This document shows, piece after piece, positions 25,394 to 33,629 of a stretch of DNA of 64,000 bases. The notes beneath the pieces are model-generated. The model did not search any database and was not told where the DNA came from. It worked only from the letters and a program-made list of their open reading frames with translations. Each line of letters begins with the position of its first letter. Positions within the stretch are counted from its first letter, which is position 1. Source of the DNA: Cyanobium sp. PCC 7001. Its GTDB lineage: Bacteria; Cyanobacteriota; Cyanobacteriia; PCC-6307; Cyanobiaceae. The position numbers were made by a program, and so were the translations under genes. The stretch lies in contig NZ_DS990556.1 of the NCBI RefSeq assembly GCF_000155635.1, forward strand, positions 2,124,052 to 2,188,051, in the 5' to 3' direction.

Positions 25394-26749
25394 ATGACCG
25401 TGCCAGCCCTGTTGCTCGAAGTGGGCAGCCACCAGCTCGAGGTGGCCGAAACCCTGATCTCCGTCGGCGAATTCCTCGTGATCTTCGTGGCGGCGCGCAT
25501 CCTGGCGGAGCTGATGGTGCGCATCCAGCTGCCCACGATCCTGGGGGAACTGGTGGCCGGCGTGCTGATCGGCGTGTCGGGCCTGCACCTGATCGTGCCT
25601 CCCGACACCCAGGCCCAGCTGAGCGCCTGGGGCCTGTCGCTGCTGGGGTCCCTCTCGGATCTCACCCCGCAGGCGGTGCAGGGGCTCTACGAGGAAACCT
25701 TCCCCAACCTGCAGGCGGTGTCGGAGATCGGGCTCTATGCCCTGCTCTTCCTCACCGGCCTCGAGAGCGAACTCGATGAGCTGGTGGCGGTGGGGGCCCA
25801 GGCCACCACGGTGGCGGTGACCGGGGTGGTGCTGCCCTTCGCCCTGGGCACCCTGGGGCTCTACTACCTCTTCGCTGTGCCGCTGATCCCGGCGGTGTTC
25901 GCCGGGGCGGCGATGACGGCCACCTCGATTGGCATCACCGCCAGCGTGTTCGGCGAGCTGAAGTTCCTCAAGACCCGCGAAGGGCAGACGGTGATCGGTG
26001 CCGCCGTGCTCGACGACATCCTCGGCATCGTGATCCTGGCGGTGGTGGTGAGCCTGGCGGGCGGCGGCGGCTTCAGCCTCGGCCCGATCCTCAGCCTGGT
26101 GGTGGCCGCCGGCGTGTTCGTGGCCGCGGCCCTGTTCCTGAGCCGCACCGCCGCCCCCGCCTTCGACTGGATGCTGGATCGGCTCAAGGCACCGGGAGAG
26201 GTGGTGGTGGCCTCGTTCGTGGTGCTGTCGCTCTCCTGCTTCGCCGCCCAGGCGATCGGCCTGGAGGCGGCCCTGGGGGCCTTCGCCGCCGGCCTGATCC
26301 TGAGCGGCTCCAAGCACAACCACGCCATCCAGGGCACGGTGCAGCCGCTGGTGGCCCTGTTCGCCACGATCTTCTTCGTGCTGATCGGCACCGGCATGGA
26401 CCTCTCGGTGCTCAACCCGCTCGAGCCCGCCAACCGGGAGGGGCTGATCATCGCCGCCTTCCTGCTCACGGTGGCGATCCTGGGCAAGGTGGCCGCCGGC
26501 TGGAGCTACCTGAGCAAGGAGAAGACGAACCGGCTGGTGGTGGGTCTGGGGATGATGCCCCGCGGCGAGGTGGGTCTGATCTTCCTGGGCCTGGGCAGCC
26601 AGGCCGGCCTGCTGAGCAAGCCGCTGGAGGCGGCGATCCTGCTGATGGTGATCGGCACCACCTTCCTGGCTCCGGTGCTGCTCAGACTGGTGCTCGGCGG
26701 CCAATCCGGAGGACCTGACCTTGACCCCCTCGCCGAAATCCCCACCTGA
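25394..26749 (+). CDS. Cation/proton antiporter, CPA2 type
   Basis: The 451-residue product is a multi-pass membrane protein with about 12 hydrophobic segments of the sodium/hydrogen exchanger family (Kef/NapA-like CPA2). Characteristic stretches are LPTILGELVAGVLIG, LYALLFLTGLESELDEL, AAMTATSIGITASVFGELK, the ion-binding AAVLDDILGIVILA with two adjacent Asp, AAQAIGLEAALGAFAAGLILS and MMPRGEVGLIFLGLG. The double Asp suggests electrogenic exchange. It lacks the C-terminal TrkA/RCK domain found in many Kef proteins. The ion is probably sodium or potassium. The gene's 3' end overlaps the start of the next gene by 29 bases. Confidence 0.9.
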   Translation: MTVPALLLEVGSHQLEVAETLISVGEFLVIFVAARILAELMVRIQLPTILGELVAGVLIGVSGLHLIVPPDTQAQLSAWGLSLLGSLSDLTPQAVQGLYEETFPNLQAVSEIGLYALLFLTGLESELDELVAVGAQATTVAVTGVVLPFALGTLGLYYLFAVPLIPAVFAGAAMTATSIGITASVFGELKFLKTREGQTVIGAAVLDDILGIVILAVVVSLAGGGGFSLGPILSLVVAAGVFVAAALFLSRTAAPAFDWMLDRLKAPGEVVVASFVVLSLSCFAAQAIGLEAALGAFAAGLILSGSKHNHAIQGTVQPLVALFATIFFVLIGTGMDLSVLNPLEPANREGLIIAAFLLTVAILGKVAAGWSYLSKEKTNRLVVGLGMMPRGEVGLIFLGLGSQAGLLSKPLEAAILLMVIGTTFLAPVLLRLVLGGQSGGPDLDPLAEIPT

Positions 26750-27293
26750 TCGCTCCCCCGCCCCAGGCCAGCTGCTGCAGCGCTGGGGCCTCACCTGGGC
26801 CGGCTGGCGCGACAACCGCCGCGGCGAGTGGTGGCTGCTGGCCCAGGTGCTGCTGATCGCCGCCCACCTGCTGCCCCCCTGGCCGGCGCCGGGGGCCTGG
26901 GGCTACGCCTGGCCCCTGCCCGTGGCCATCGGTGGCGCGGTGCTGTTCCTGGTGGGGCTGGTGCTGGCGCTCCAGGGCTTCCTGAACCTCGGCCCCAGCC
27001 TCACGCCCCTGCCCGAGCCGATGCCGGGCGCCGAGCTGGTGACCAGCGGCGCCTACGCCCGCTGCCGCCACCCCCTCTACCAGGCGGTGCTGCTCTGCTC
27101 CCTGGGGGTGACCCTGGCCCTGGGCAGCCTGCTGCACCTCGGCCTGCTGCTGGCCCTGGCGGCGGTGCTGGGCGGCAAGGCCCGCCGCGAGGAGCGCGCC
27201 CTGGCCGCCGTGCATCCCGACTACGCCGCTTACCGCGCCACCACGCCGGCGATCATTCCTCGTCTTCCCTGGCTCGACTGGCGAACGCTGTGA
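26721..27293 (+). CDS. ICMT/PEMT-like membrane methyltransferase
   Basis: The 190-residue protein has three or four hydrophobic segments and ends with the signature of the isoprenylcysteine carboxyl methyltransferase / phospholipid methyltransferase superfamily: LVTSGAYARCRHPLYQAVLL (the RHPxY block), then EERALAAVHPDYAAYRATTPAIIPRL. The substrate is unknown; bacterial members methylate diverse thiols, phospholipids or isoprenoid compounds. I used the TTG at 26721 because a GGAGGA ribosome-binding site lies seven bases before it (26708-26713); this places the start inside the antiporter gene, a 29-base overlap in another frame. Its 3' end overlaps a convergent small membrane-protein gene by 41 bases. 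Confidence 0.8.
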   Translation: MTPSPKSPPDRSPAPGQLLQRWGLTWAGWRDNRRGEWWLLAQVLLIAAHLLPPWPAPGAWGYAWPLPVAIGGAVLFLVGLVLALQGFLNLGPSLTPLPEPMPGAELVTSGAYARCRHPLYQAVLLCSLGVTLALGSLLHLGLLLALAAVLGGKARREERALAAVHPDYAAYRATTPAIIPRLPWLDWRTL

Positions 27294-27555
27294 ACAGGCC
27301 CCACACCACGGCGATCAGGCCGAGGCTGGAGGCCCAGCTCGGCCCCAGCGCCAGGCCCAGCGCCAGCTCGGTGAGAACGCCGAGCGCCAGGGCCAGGGCC
27401 AGGCTGGCCACCACCAGCAGCAGCTGCTGCACCCCGTCCGGCAGGGAGCCGGCCGCCAGCACCTGCTCCAGGCGCCCCAGGGGCAGGTAGAGGGCCAGGG
27501 CCCAGAGGGCGATGCCCGGGGCCAGGGCGATCCAGTCGACGCTGGTGTAGGGCAA
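27253..27555 (-). CDS. Small membrane protein of unknown function
   Basis: A protein of about 100 residues with three hydrophobic helices: WIALAPGIALWALALYLPLG, LLLVVASLALALALGVL and SSLGLIAVVWGLFTAF, ending in a charged ASRAREDEE tail. No in-frame ATG exists near the start of the hydrophobic part; the TTG at 27555 (PYTSVDWIALAPG) is the most economical choice, but the frame is open to 27753. The pattern resembles short photosynthetic-membrane hypotheticals in cyanobacteria, but I cannot name a family. The last 41 bases overlap the convergent methyltransferase gene. Confidence 0.5.
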   Translation of the reverse strand: MPYTSVDWIALAPGIALWALALYLPLGRLEQVLAAGSLPDGVQQLLLVVASLALALALGVLTELALGLALGPSWASSLGLIAVVWGLFTAFASRAREDEE

Positions 27556-27601
27556 TGGGAACCGGCAGGGCTCCCTAGCATCGACCCTTCCCTGCCCACC
27601 T

Positions 27602-28594
27602 GTGGTGCCCGACCAGCCGACAGCCCCTCCGACGGTCCTGCCGACGGCCCAGCCCTGGAGCCACCGGGGCCACTCCGTGCACGCCGTGGTGGCGGCGCCG
27701 GAGCAGCCGCAGGGGCCGGCGGTGCTGCTGGTGCACGGCTTCGGCGCCTCCACCGACCACTGGCGCTACAACATTCCCGCCCTGGCCGCCAGCCATGAGG
27801 TGCATGCCGTGGATCTGCTGGGCTTCGGCCGCAGCGCCAAGCCGGTGGGGCTGCCCTACGGCGGCACCCTGTGGCGCGATCAGCTGATGGCCTACGTGGC
27901 CGAGCGCATCGGCCGGCCCACGGTGCTGGTGGGCAATTCCCTGGGAGGCTTCGCGGCCCTGGCGGCCGGAGCGGCCCTGGGGGAGCGGGCGGCCGGGGTG
28001 GTGCTGCTCAACGCAGCTGGACCCTTCAGCGATGAACAGGCGCCGCCCCGCGGCTGGGGGGCGATCACGCGGCAGACGATCGGCGCGGCCCTGCTCCGCA
28101 GCCCGGTGCTGCAGAGGCTGCTGTTCGAGAACCTGCGCCGGCCGGCCACGATCCGCCGCACCCTGAACCAGGTGTACCTGGACCGCACCAACGTGGATGA
28201 CGCCCTGGTGGAGGCGATCCGGCGGCCCTCCCTCGATCCGGGTGCCTTCGGGGTGTTCCGCACCGTGTTCGACATCCCGCGCGGCCAGCCGCTCGATGAG
28301 CTGTTCGCCGAGCTGGGCTGCCCGCTGCTGCTGCTCTGGGGCATCCGTGACCCCTGGATCAACGCGCCCGGTCGCCGCGCCGCCTTCCAGCGCCATGCCC
28401 CGGCGGGCACCACCGAGGTGGTGCTGGAGGCGGGCCACTGCCCCCACGACGAGGTGCCCGCTCAGGTGAACGCTGCCCTGCTGCAGTGGCTGGCGGGGCT
28501 CAACCCGCCGGCTGCGGAGCCTGACCCCCAGGCGGTGCCACGCCCGGCAGACGACCCCTTGCCAGCTGCTGCTTCGGATCGAACTGCCGCTTGA
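27602..28594 (+). CDS. Alpha/beta-hydrolase
   Basis: The 330-residue product is a typical alpha/beta-hydrolase fold enzyme: oxyanion HGFGASTDHWRYN, the nucleophile elbow VLVGNSLGGFAAL (Ser), a helical cap, the acid in LLLWGIRDPWIN and the catalytic His in EAGHCPHDEVP. Related cyanobacterial and chloroplast proteins include esterases and pheophytinase-like enzymes; the substrate here is unknown. The start is one of two adjacent GTG codons at 27602/27605. The catalytic core is complete by about residue 303, and the remaining 27 or so residues are a Pro/Ala/Asp-rich tail encoded antisense to the end of glcE, giving a 95-base convergent overlap. Confidence 0.85.
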   Translation: MVPDQPTAPPTVLPTAQPWSHRGHSVHAVVAAPEQPQGPAVLLVHGFGASTDHWRYNIPALAASHEVHAVDLLGFGRSAKPVGLPYGGTLWRDQLMAYVAERIGRPTVLVGNSLGGFAALAAGAALGERAAGVVLLNAAGPFSDEQAPPRGWGAITRQTIGAALLRSPVLQRLLFENLRRPATIRRTLNQVYLDRTNVDDALVEAIRRPSLDPGAFGVFRTVFDIPRGQPLDELFAELGCPLLLLWGIRDPWINAPGRRAAFQRHAPAGTTEVVLEAGHCPHDEVPAQVNAALLQWLAGLNPPAAEPDPQAVPRPADDPLPAAASDRTAA

Positions 28595-29720
28595 CGGCCT
28601 CGATCAGCGGCCGTGAGGGGGCATCGAGCCAGGCCGGCAGGGCACAGCCGGCCGGCTGGCGCAGCACGGTGACCATCCCACCGGCGGCCTGGCAGTGGCG
28701 CCGCAGGGCTTCCACCCGGTGAGCGGGCACGGCGTCGGATCCCCAGGCGTAACCGAGGCCGCTGCCAGCGCCCAGCACCAGCTCCAGACCCGCCAGGGCC
28801 GGTGTGGCCATCAGGGCGGGCACCTGATCGGGGCGCACGCCGAGCCGCAACAGCCAGGCCGGGGCGGAATCGCGCTCATTTCGGGAGCCGCCCCGGGCAC
28901 CCGGGGTGGTGGCCACCGCCAGGTCCTCCGCCCCCAGGCGGCTGCAGGCCAGGTTCGGGCCGGCCTTCTCCTCGATGCAGGCGATCTGCTCCTGCAGGGT
29001 CTCGGCGCTGATGCTGGCCAGGCTCACCAGCAGGCTGCCGCTGGCTGGATCGCCTGCGGGGCCGGCGCTCGTCTGGCGCTCCCAGTCGACGCGCTCCGGG
29101 CTGAGGCTGGAGGCCAGCAGCCAGCGGCTGAGGTCGGCCAGGGCCGTGCCGCTGCCGTGGAGCCGCAGGCCCTGGCGGTGGGGCGGGATCGGCTGGGTGC
29201 GCAGGGTCACGGCGGTGATCAGGGCGAGGGAGCCCCAGCTGCCGCACAGCAGCCGCATCAGGTCGTAACCGGCCACGTTCTTCACCACCTTGCCGCCGGC
29301 GCGGGCGGCCACGCCGTCGCTGCGCAGCAGGTGAATGCCGATCAGCTGGTCGCGCACACCCAGGTAGCGCTGCCGGTAGCCGCCGGCCTGGCCGCGGGCC
29401 ACCAGGCCGCCGATCGAGCCGGACCCCTCGCCGGCCGGGCCGCTGCCCCAGGGCCAGTCCACGGGCAACCACTGCCCATGGTGGGCGAGGGCCTGCTGCA
29501 CCGCCACCAGTGGTGTGCCGGCCTCCACCGTGATGGTGAAGTCACCGGGGTTGTGCTCGAGGATCCGGTTCAGCCGCGCGCAGCTCAGGGCCGTGTGGGA
29601 GGGATGCACTGGCGGCCCCCAGTCCAGCCGGCTGCCGAGCCCGGCGGGCAGCCACGGCAGATTGCGCTCGTGCAGGTCCTGCACCAGCTGCGGTAGCTCG
29701 CGGGTCTCGGGGGTGATCAC
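28500..29720 (-). CDS. glcE: Glycolate oxidase/dehydrogenase FAD subunit GlcE-like
   Basis: GlcE is the second FAD-binding subunit of the GlcDEF glycolate dehydrogenase. The 406-residue product has a PCMH-type FAD domain: LPAGLGSRLDWG, ALSCARLNRILEHNPGDFTITVEAGTPLV, GSIGGLVARGQAGG, RYLGVRDQLIG, and the hallmark ARAGGKVVKNVAGYDLMRL. The C-terminus ends KRQFDPKQQLARGRLPG plus a short proline-rich tail. I chose the GTG at 29720 (MITPETRELPQLVQDL); the open frame upstream of it is antisense to the DUF1537 gene. Start codons of the two divergent genes are only 14 bases apart. The partner glcF is about 15 kb away, and no glcD is seen in the window. Confidence 0.85.
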   Translation of the reverse strand: MITPETRELPQLVQDLHERNLPWLPAGLGSRLDWGPPVHPSHTALSCARLNRILEHNPGDFTITVEAGTPLVAVQQALAHHGQWLPVDWPWGSGPAGEGSGSIGGLVARGQAGGYRQRYLGVRDQLIGIHLLRSDGVAARAGGKVVKNVAGYDLMRLLCGSWGSLALITAVTLRTQPIPPHRQGLRLHGSGTALADLSRWLLASSLSPERVDWERQTSAGPAGDPASGSLLVSLASISAETLQEQIACIEEKAGPNLACSRLGAEDLAVATTPGARGGSRNERDSAPAWLLRLGVRPDQVPALMATPALAGLELVLGAGSGLGYAWGSDAVPAHRVEALRRHCQAAGGMVTVLRQPAGCALPAWLDAPSRPLIEAVKRQFDPKQQLARGRLPGVAPPGGQAPQPAG

Positions 29721-29734
29721 GGCACGATGGTGCC

Positions 29735-31162
29735 ATGAAGGTTGTGGTGCTCGACGACGACCCCACCGGATCGCAGACGGTGCATGGCTGCCCGCTGCTG
29801 TTGCGCTGGGATCCGGCGACGCTGCGGCGGGGTCTGGCCCACCCCTCGCCCCTGCTGTTCGTGCTGGCCAACACCCGCGCCCTGGCACCGGCCGCGGCGG
29901 CGGAGCGGGTGGCTGACATCTGCCGGGCGTTGCGCCAGGCCGTGGCGGCGGAGCAGGCCGATGGCCGCTGCCACCACTGGTTGATCGTGAGCCGGGGCGA
30001 CTCCACCCTGCGCAGCCACTTCCCGCTGGAGTGCGACGTGATCGCCAGGGAGCTGGGCGGTGAGGGCGGCGGGCCTCCGCAGGGGTTCGATGCCACGTTC
30101 CTGGCGCCCACGTTCCTGCCGGGGGGCCGCACCACCGTGAACGGCGTGCATCGGCTGAACGGGGAGCCGGTGCACACCACCGCCTTCGCCCGCGACGGGC
30201 TGTTCGGCTACCACAGCAGCGATCTGGCGGCCTGGGCGGAGGAGAAGAGCGGGGGCCGGATCCCGGCGACCAGCGTGGAGCGGCTGGGCCTGGCCGAGCT
30301 GGACGCGGCGTCGGCATCGGCCGGGGGCCACAGGGCGCTCTGCGCCCGGCTGGCGGCGCTGGAGGGCAACCGGCTGGTGGCGGTGGATGCGGAGCGGCCG
30401 CGGCAGCTGGCGGCCCTGGGAGCCGCGGTGCGGGAGCTCACGGCGCCATCCGCTTCCAGGCGCTGGGGCCGGCCGCGGTGGTTCCTGTTCCAGTGCGCCG
30501 CCAGCCTGCTCAACGGCCTGGTGGAGCTGCCCCCCCAGCCCCTCGATGCCGCCGGCCTGGCCGCCCTGCGGCGTGAAGGGCCCGAGGGCCCCCTGCCGGG
30601 GCTGGTGCTGGTGGGCTCCCATGTGCCCCTGGCCGATGCCCAGCTGGAGGAGCTGCTGAAGGAGCCGCACTGCGCGGCGGTGGAGCTGCCGGTGGCCCGG
30701 CTGGCTCGGGTGCTGGAGGGTCCGGCGCCGCGGGAGCTGCTGGCCTCGCTGGAGCGGGCCTGGCACGAGCAGCTGGAGGCCTGCCTGGCGGCCGGCCGTA
30801 CGCCGGTGCTGCACACCAGCCGCGGCGAGGTGCGCTGCGCCAGCGCCGCCGAACGCAGGCGGCTGGGCACGGCCCTGGCCGCCCTGATGGCCCGGCTGGC
30901 CGGGGCCCTGGCGCCGCGGCTGGGCTACGTGATCAGCAAGGGGGGCATCACCACCCAGGCGCTGCTGGGCGAGGGGCTGGACCTGGCGGCCGTGGAGCTG
31001 CAGGGCCAGCTGCTGCCGGGCCTCTCTCTGGTGCTCACCCCTGACGGTGCCGCGGCGGCGCGGCTGCCGGTGCTCACCTTTCCGGGCAATCTCGGGGAGG
31101 CGGGCACGCTGCGGCAGGCGTTTAGGCTGATGGAGCGGCTTCCACGTCCCGGCGGGGAATGA
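29735..31162 (+). CDS. Four-carbon acid sugar kinase family protein (DUF1537)
   Basis: The 475-residue product matches the OtnK/DtnK/DUF1537 family that phosphorylates four-carbon sugar acids such as D-erythronate or D-threonate. Visible are the N-terminal VVVLDDDPTGSQTVHGCPLLL (DDxTG block), TRALAPAAAAER, LIVSRGDSTLRSHFPLE, FLAPTFLPGGRTTVNGVHRL, and the C-terminal nucleotide-binding domain with LVLVGSHVPLADAQ, LGYVISKGGITTQALL and a final TFPGNLGEAGTL. The usual partners (PdxA2-like dehydrogenase, aldolase) are absent nearby; instead it is divergent from glcE with a 14-base gap. The last 41 bases overlap the convergent amino-acid permease gene. Confidence 0.9.
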   Translation: MKVVVLDDDPTGSQTVHGCPLLLRWDPATLRRGLAHPSPLLFVLANTRALAPAAAAERVADICRALRQAVAAEQADGRCHHWLIVSRGDSTLRSHFPLECDVIARELGGEGGGPPQGFDATFLAPTFLPGGRTTVNGVHRLNGEPVHTTAFARDGLFGYHSSDLAAWAEEKSGGRIPATSVERLGLAELDAASASAGGHRALCARLAALEGNRLVAVDAERPRQLAALGAAVRELTAPSASRRWGRPRWFLFQCAASLLNGLVELPPQPLDAAGLAALRREGPEGPLPGLVLVGSHVPLADAQLEELLKEPHCAAVELPVARLARVLEGPAPRELLASLERAWHEQLEACLAAGRTPVLHTSRGEVRCASAAERRRLGTALAALMARLAGALAPRLGYVISKGGITTQALLGEGLDLAAVELQGQLLPGLSLVLTPDGAAAARLPVLTFPGNLGEAGTLRQAFRLMERLPRPGGE

Positions 31163-32477
31163 GCAGGCCCACGGCGGCCAGGGCGAGGGCGGCGAGGCTG
31201 TTGGTGGTGTCCTGCAGCAGGGCCGTGGCCAGGAAGGCCGCCGACACCAGGGCGATCAGCAGCGGCGCCAGCGGGTAGGCGGGCAGGTGGAACGGCCGGG
31301 CCAGCCCCGGCTCCCGCAGCCGCAGGGTGACCAGGGCCGCAATGCCCACCAGGGGCAGGCACACGTAGAGAAAGGCGGCCATGGCCAGCAGGTGCTCGAA
31401 GGAGCCGGCCAGCACCAGCACGGCGGTGAGGCCCAGGGTGAGGCCGAGGGCGCCGGTGGGGGTGCCGCCCGGGTTCACCGCCAGGGCGGTGGTGGGGAAG
31501 AGGCCGTCGCGGCTGAGGCCGTAGAGGATGCGCGGGGCGGCCATCACCACGGTGTTGATCAGCCCCAGCAGGGCCACCAGGGCCACGCCGGTGATCAGCA
31601 ACCCGCCGCCGGCGCCCGCCAGCAGCCGGGCGGCATCCGCCGCCGGCAAGGCGGAGCCCGCCAGCTGGGCGGGCGTGAGCACGTGCAGCAGGGCGCCGTT
31701 GATCAGCAGGTAGAGCGCCAGCACCGCCAACACGCCGCCGATCAGGGAGCGGGGCAGGTCCTGGGCGGGATCGGTGAACTCCTCCGAGAAATAGATCGGG
31801 CTGGCCCAGCCGTCGTAGGTGGTGATCACCGGCTGCAGGGCGGCCAGCAGGGCCAGGCTGAGGCCGCCCCAGGCCAGAGGCGGCGGCGCCGGCCCTGGCA
31901 CGGCGGGATCGAGCACGGCCTCCGCGCCCGAGAGGCCGGCGCCGCTGGGCAGCAGGAAACAGGCCAGCACCAGGGCCAGGAAGGCGGCCGCCTTGGCCAG
32001 GCTGAGCAGTTCCTGGCTGGCGCTGCCGGCCTTCACACCGCGCCACTGGATCAGGCCGAAGGCGGCGATGGCCAGCAGGCTGATCAGCTGGGATGGCAGC
32101 GTCACGGCGGGCAGCAGCAGGGCCAGCAGCTCGCCGGTGGTGGTGGCCACCCAGGCCAGGCCGATGCAGTGGGCCACCCAGTCGGTCCAGCCCACCAGGC
32201 CGCCGGCCCGCAGGCCGAAGGCCCGCTCGGCGTACACATACCAGCCGCCGGCCCTCGGCAGGCTGCTGGCCAGCTCCGCCACGCACAGGGCTCCGAGCAC
32301 GGCATAGAGCCCGCCCAGCAGCCAGGCGCCCAGGATCAGCCAGGGGGCGCCCAGCTGGGCCGCCACCAGGCCGGGCGTCACGAGGATGCCGGCGCCGATG
32401 GTGCCGCCCACGGCGCCGGCCAGCCCGAAGCCCAGGCCCAGCACCTGCTGCAGCTTGCCGGGGGCGGGGGAGGTCAT
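31122..32477 (-). CDS. APC-family amino-acid permease
   Basis: The 451-residue product has about 12 transmembrane segments and the APC-superfamily helix-1 motif GAVGGTIGAGILVTPGLVA with the unwound glycine-rich substrate site, followed by APWLILGAWLLGGLYAVLGALCVAELASSLP, another family mark. GGWYVYAERAFG lies in the conserved loop, and an EFTDPAQDLPRSLIGGV segment precedes helix 7. Transport of an amino acid into the cell is expected, but the substrate cannot be read from the sequence. Its stop region overlaps the DUF1537 gene by 41 bases; the start at 32477 is an ATG, 17 bases from the stop of the small exported protein gene on... the same strand's downstream neighbour lies upstream of it. 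Confidence 0.9.
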   Translation of the reverse strand: MTSPAPGKLQQVLGLGFGLAGAVGGTIGAGILVTPGLVAAQLGAPWLILGAWLLGGLYAVLGALCVAELASSLPRAGGWYVYAERAFGLRAGGLVGWTDWVAHCIGLAWVATTTGELLALLLPAVTLPSQLISLLAIAAFGLIQWRGVKAGSASQELLSLAKAAAFLALVLACFLLPSGAGLSGAEAVLDPAVPGPAPPPLAWGGLSLALLAALQPVITTYDGWASPIYFSEEFTDPAQDLPRSLIGGVLAVLALYLLINGALLHVLTPAQLAGSALPAADAARLLAGAGGGLLITGVALVALLGLINTVVMAAPRILYGLSRDGLFPTTALAVNPGGTPTGALGLTLGLTAVLVLAGSFEHLLAMAAFLYVCLPLVGIAALVTLRLREPGLARPFHLPAYPLAPLLIALVSAAFLATALLQDTTNSLAALALAAVGLLIPRRDVEAAPSA

Positions 32478-32493
32478 GCGGAGGGCAGCCGGC

Positions 32494-32793
32494 TCAGTAG
32501 AGCTTCGTGCAGGTGGGGGTGGGCGTGAGCTTCATCAGCGACCACAGCGCCCCGTACTGCGCCGCGGACATGGCGAGTTCCTCCTGCATCCGTTGGCCCA
32601 TCGGGGAGCCGGGAGCGGCGGTGGCGCCCAGCTCGTCGTTGATGAGGGCGAGCCCCTGGCACATCTGCTCGATGTCCGGGTTGAGGTCGTTGGCGGCAAG
32701 CGCGGCGGACGGTCTCAGGGCCGCTGGGGCAAGGGTGAGGGCCAGGCCCACTCCCAGAGCGAGGGCGTGAAGGCGTGGGCTGGTGGGGGTCAT
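32494..32793 (-). CDS. Small exported protein of unknown function
   Basis: A 99-residue product starting MTPTSPRLHALALGVGLAL has a signal peptide (hydrophobic residues about 9-32) with a likely cleavage at SAALAAN. The mature part of about 67 residues, NDLNPDIEQMCQGLALINDELGA..., is helical with two cysteines (in EQMCQGLA and PTCTKLY) that could form a disulfide. The ATG at 32793 places the signal peptide at the N-terminus; the frame is open upstream, but that part is antisense to nothing useful and is low-complexity. It lies between the permease and the duplicated exported protein, all on the minus strand. No family recognised. Confidence 0.65.
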   Translation of the reverse strand: MTPTSPRLHALALGVGLALTLAPAALRPSAALAANDLNPDIEQMCQGLALINDELGATAAPGSPMGQRMQEELAMSAAQYGALWSLMKLTPTPTCTKLY

Positions 32794-32809
32794 CAGGAGG
32801 TGGAACGGC

Positions 32810-33406
32810 TCAGTCCAGCCGCTCCACCCTCTTGTAGCGGCCCTTGGAGCCGAAGCGACATTCGAAGGCCTGCAATGTCTTGCCGGACACGGGGCGGGCA
32901 ATGGCCCGCACGGTGTAGCTGTCGTTGCGCTGCTTCTGCGCCTCCTCCACGGAGATGGCGCGGGGGTTGAGCTGGAACTCCTCAGCCACCATCCGGCGGC
33001 AGAAGCCGGGCATGGCCGATGGCGCCATCGATCTGGAGCGTCCGGTCCCGCTGGCGCGTTGGTCCGATGTGGGGCTCACGCCGGTCAGACGGCGCCCGTT
33101 GTCGAAGCTGCACACGAAGAAGCGGGCGGAGCCGTCCCTGGGCGATGTCTGCCCGTACATCACGTAGCCGCGGCCGGGCCGGCGCTCCACCGGCAGGGTG
33201 CGGATGTCTCTGGAGCGCACCTTGAAGGTGGAGGCCGCTTCCTCCTGGCAAGTGCGCTCCATGTCGGCGGGCTGGGCAGGCAGCGGAGCCGCCGAAGCGG
33301 CGGACGGCACGGCCAGGGCCAGCCCCACCAGCACCACCCCGAGGGCCGGTGCGGCTGGGACCGACCGCGCCGGCGGCTGAAGCGGGGAACGGCTGGGCTG
33401 GGGCAT
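32810..33406 (-). CDS. Exported protein with an internal duplication
   Basis: The 198-residue product has a signal peptide (hydrophobic residues about 18-39, cleavage near SAASAAP). The mature part contains two copies of a module of about 50 residues: copy 1 from Cys53 to Phe101 and copy 2 from Cys136 to Phe185. Each begins with C-(Q/R)-x-x-(A/V)-(A)-x-x-F, passes an R-x-I segment, a central Y-x-(V/M) strand, and ends F-x-C-x-F with cysteines at 53/99 and 136/183, so each module could be closed by its own disulfide. A Ser/Gly/Arg-rich linker joins them. No family recognised. It sits 16 bases upstream of the small exported protein on the same strand. Confidence 0.7.
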   Translation of the reverse strand: MPQPSRSPLQPPARSVPAAPALGVVLVGLALAVPSAASAAPLPAQPADMERTCQEEAASTFKVRSRDIRTLPVERRPGRGYVMYGQTSPRDGSARFFVCSFDNGRRLTGVSPTSDQRASGTGRSRSMAPSAMPGFCRRMVAEEFQLNPRAISVEEAQKQRNDSYTVRAIARPVSGKTLQAFECRFGSKGRYKRVERLD

Positions 33407-33629
33407 CGCGGCCGGAGGGCGAACAGCTGAATCGCCTCACCCTGGCATCGCTCCTCCGGCGCAGTGGCGGCCGTGGCGCAGAGAGGCGTCCGTCCCTCAC
33501 GCAGCTGGGGGCGAAGGGCAGCGGCGAAGGGCAGCGGCGGAGGGCTGAGGCGCTGGACACCGGTGGGCCTCGCCTTTCCGGGGCATCCTGGTTGCATCCG
33601 TCCGGCGACTCCTTGGGAGTGCCGTTGTC

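Noticed and set aside
33407-33629. A gene or structured RNA in the gap before the GH13 gene
   Set aside because: It contains only a small imperfect direct repeat (gcgaagggcagcg) and no coding pattern or convincing hairpin with a T-run.
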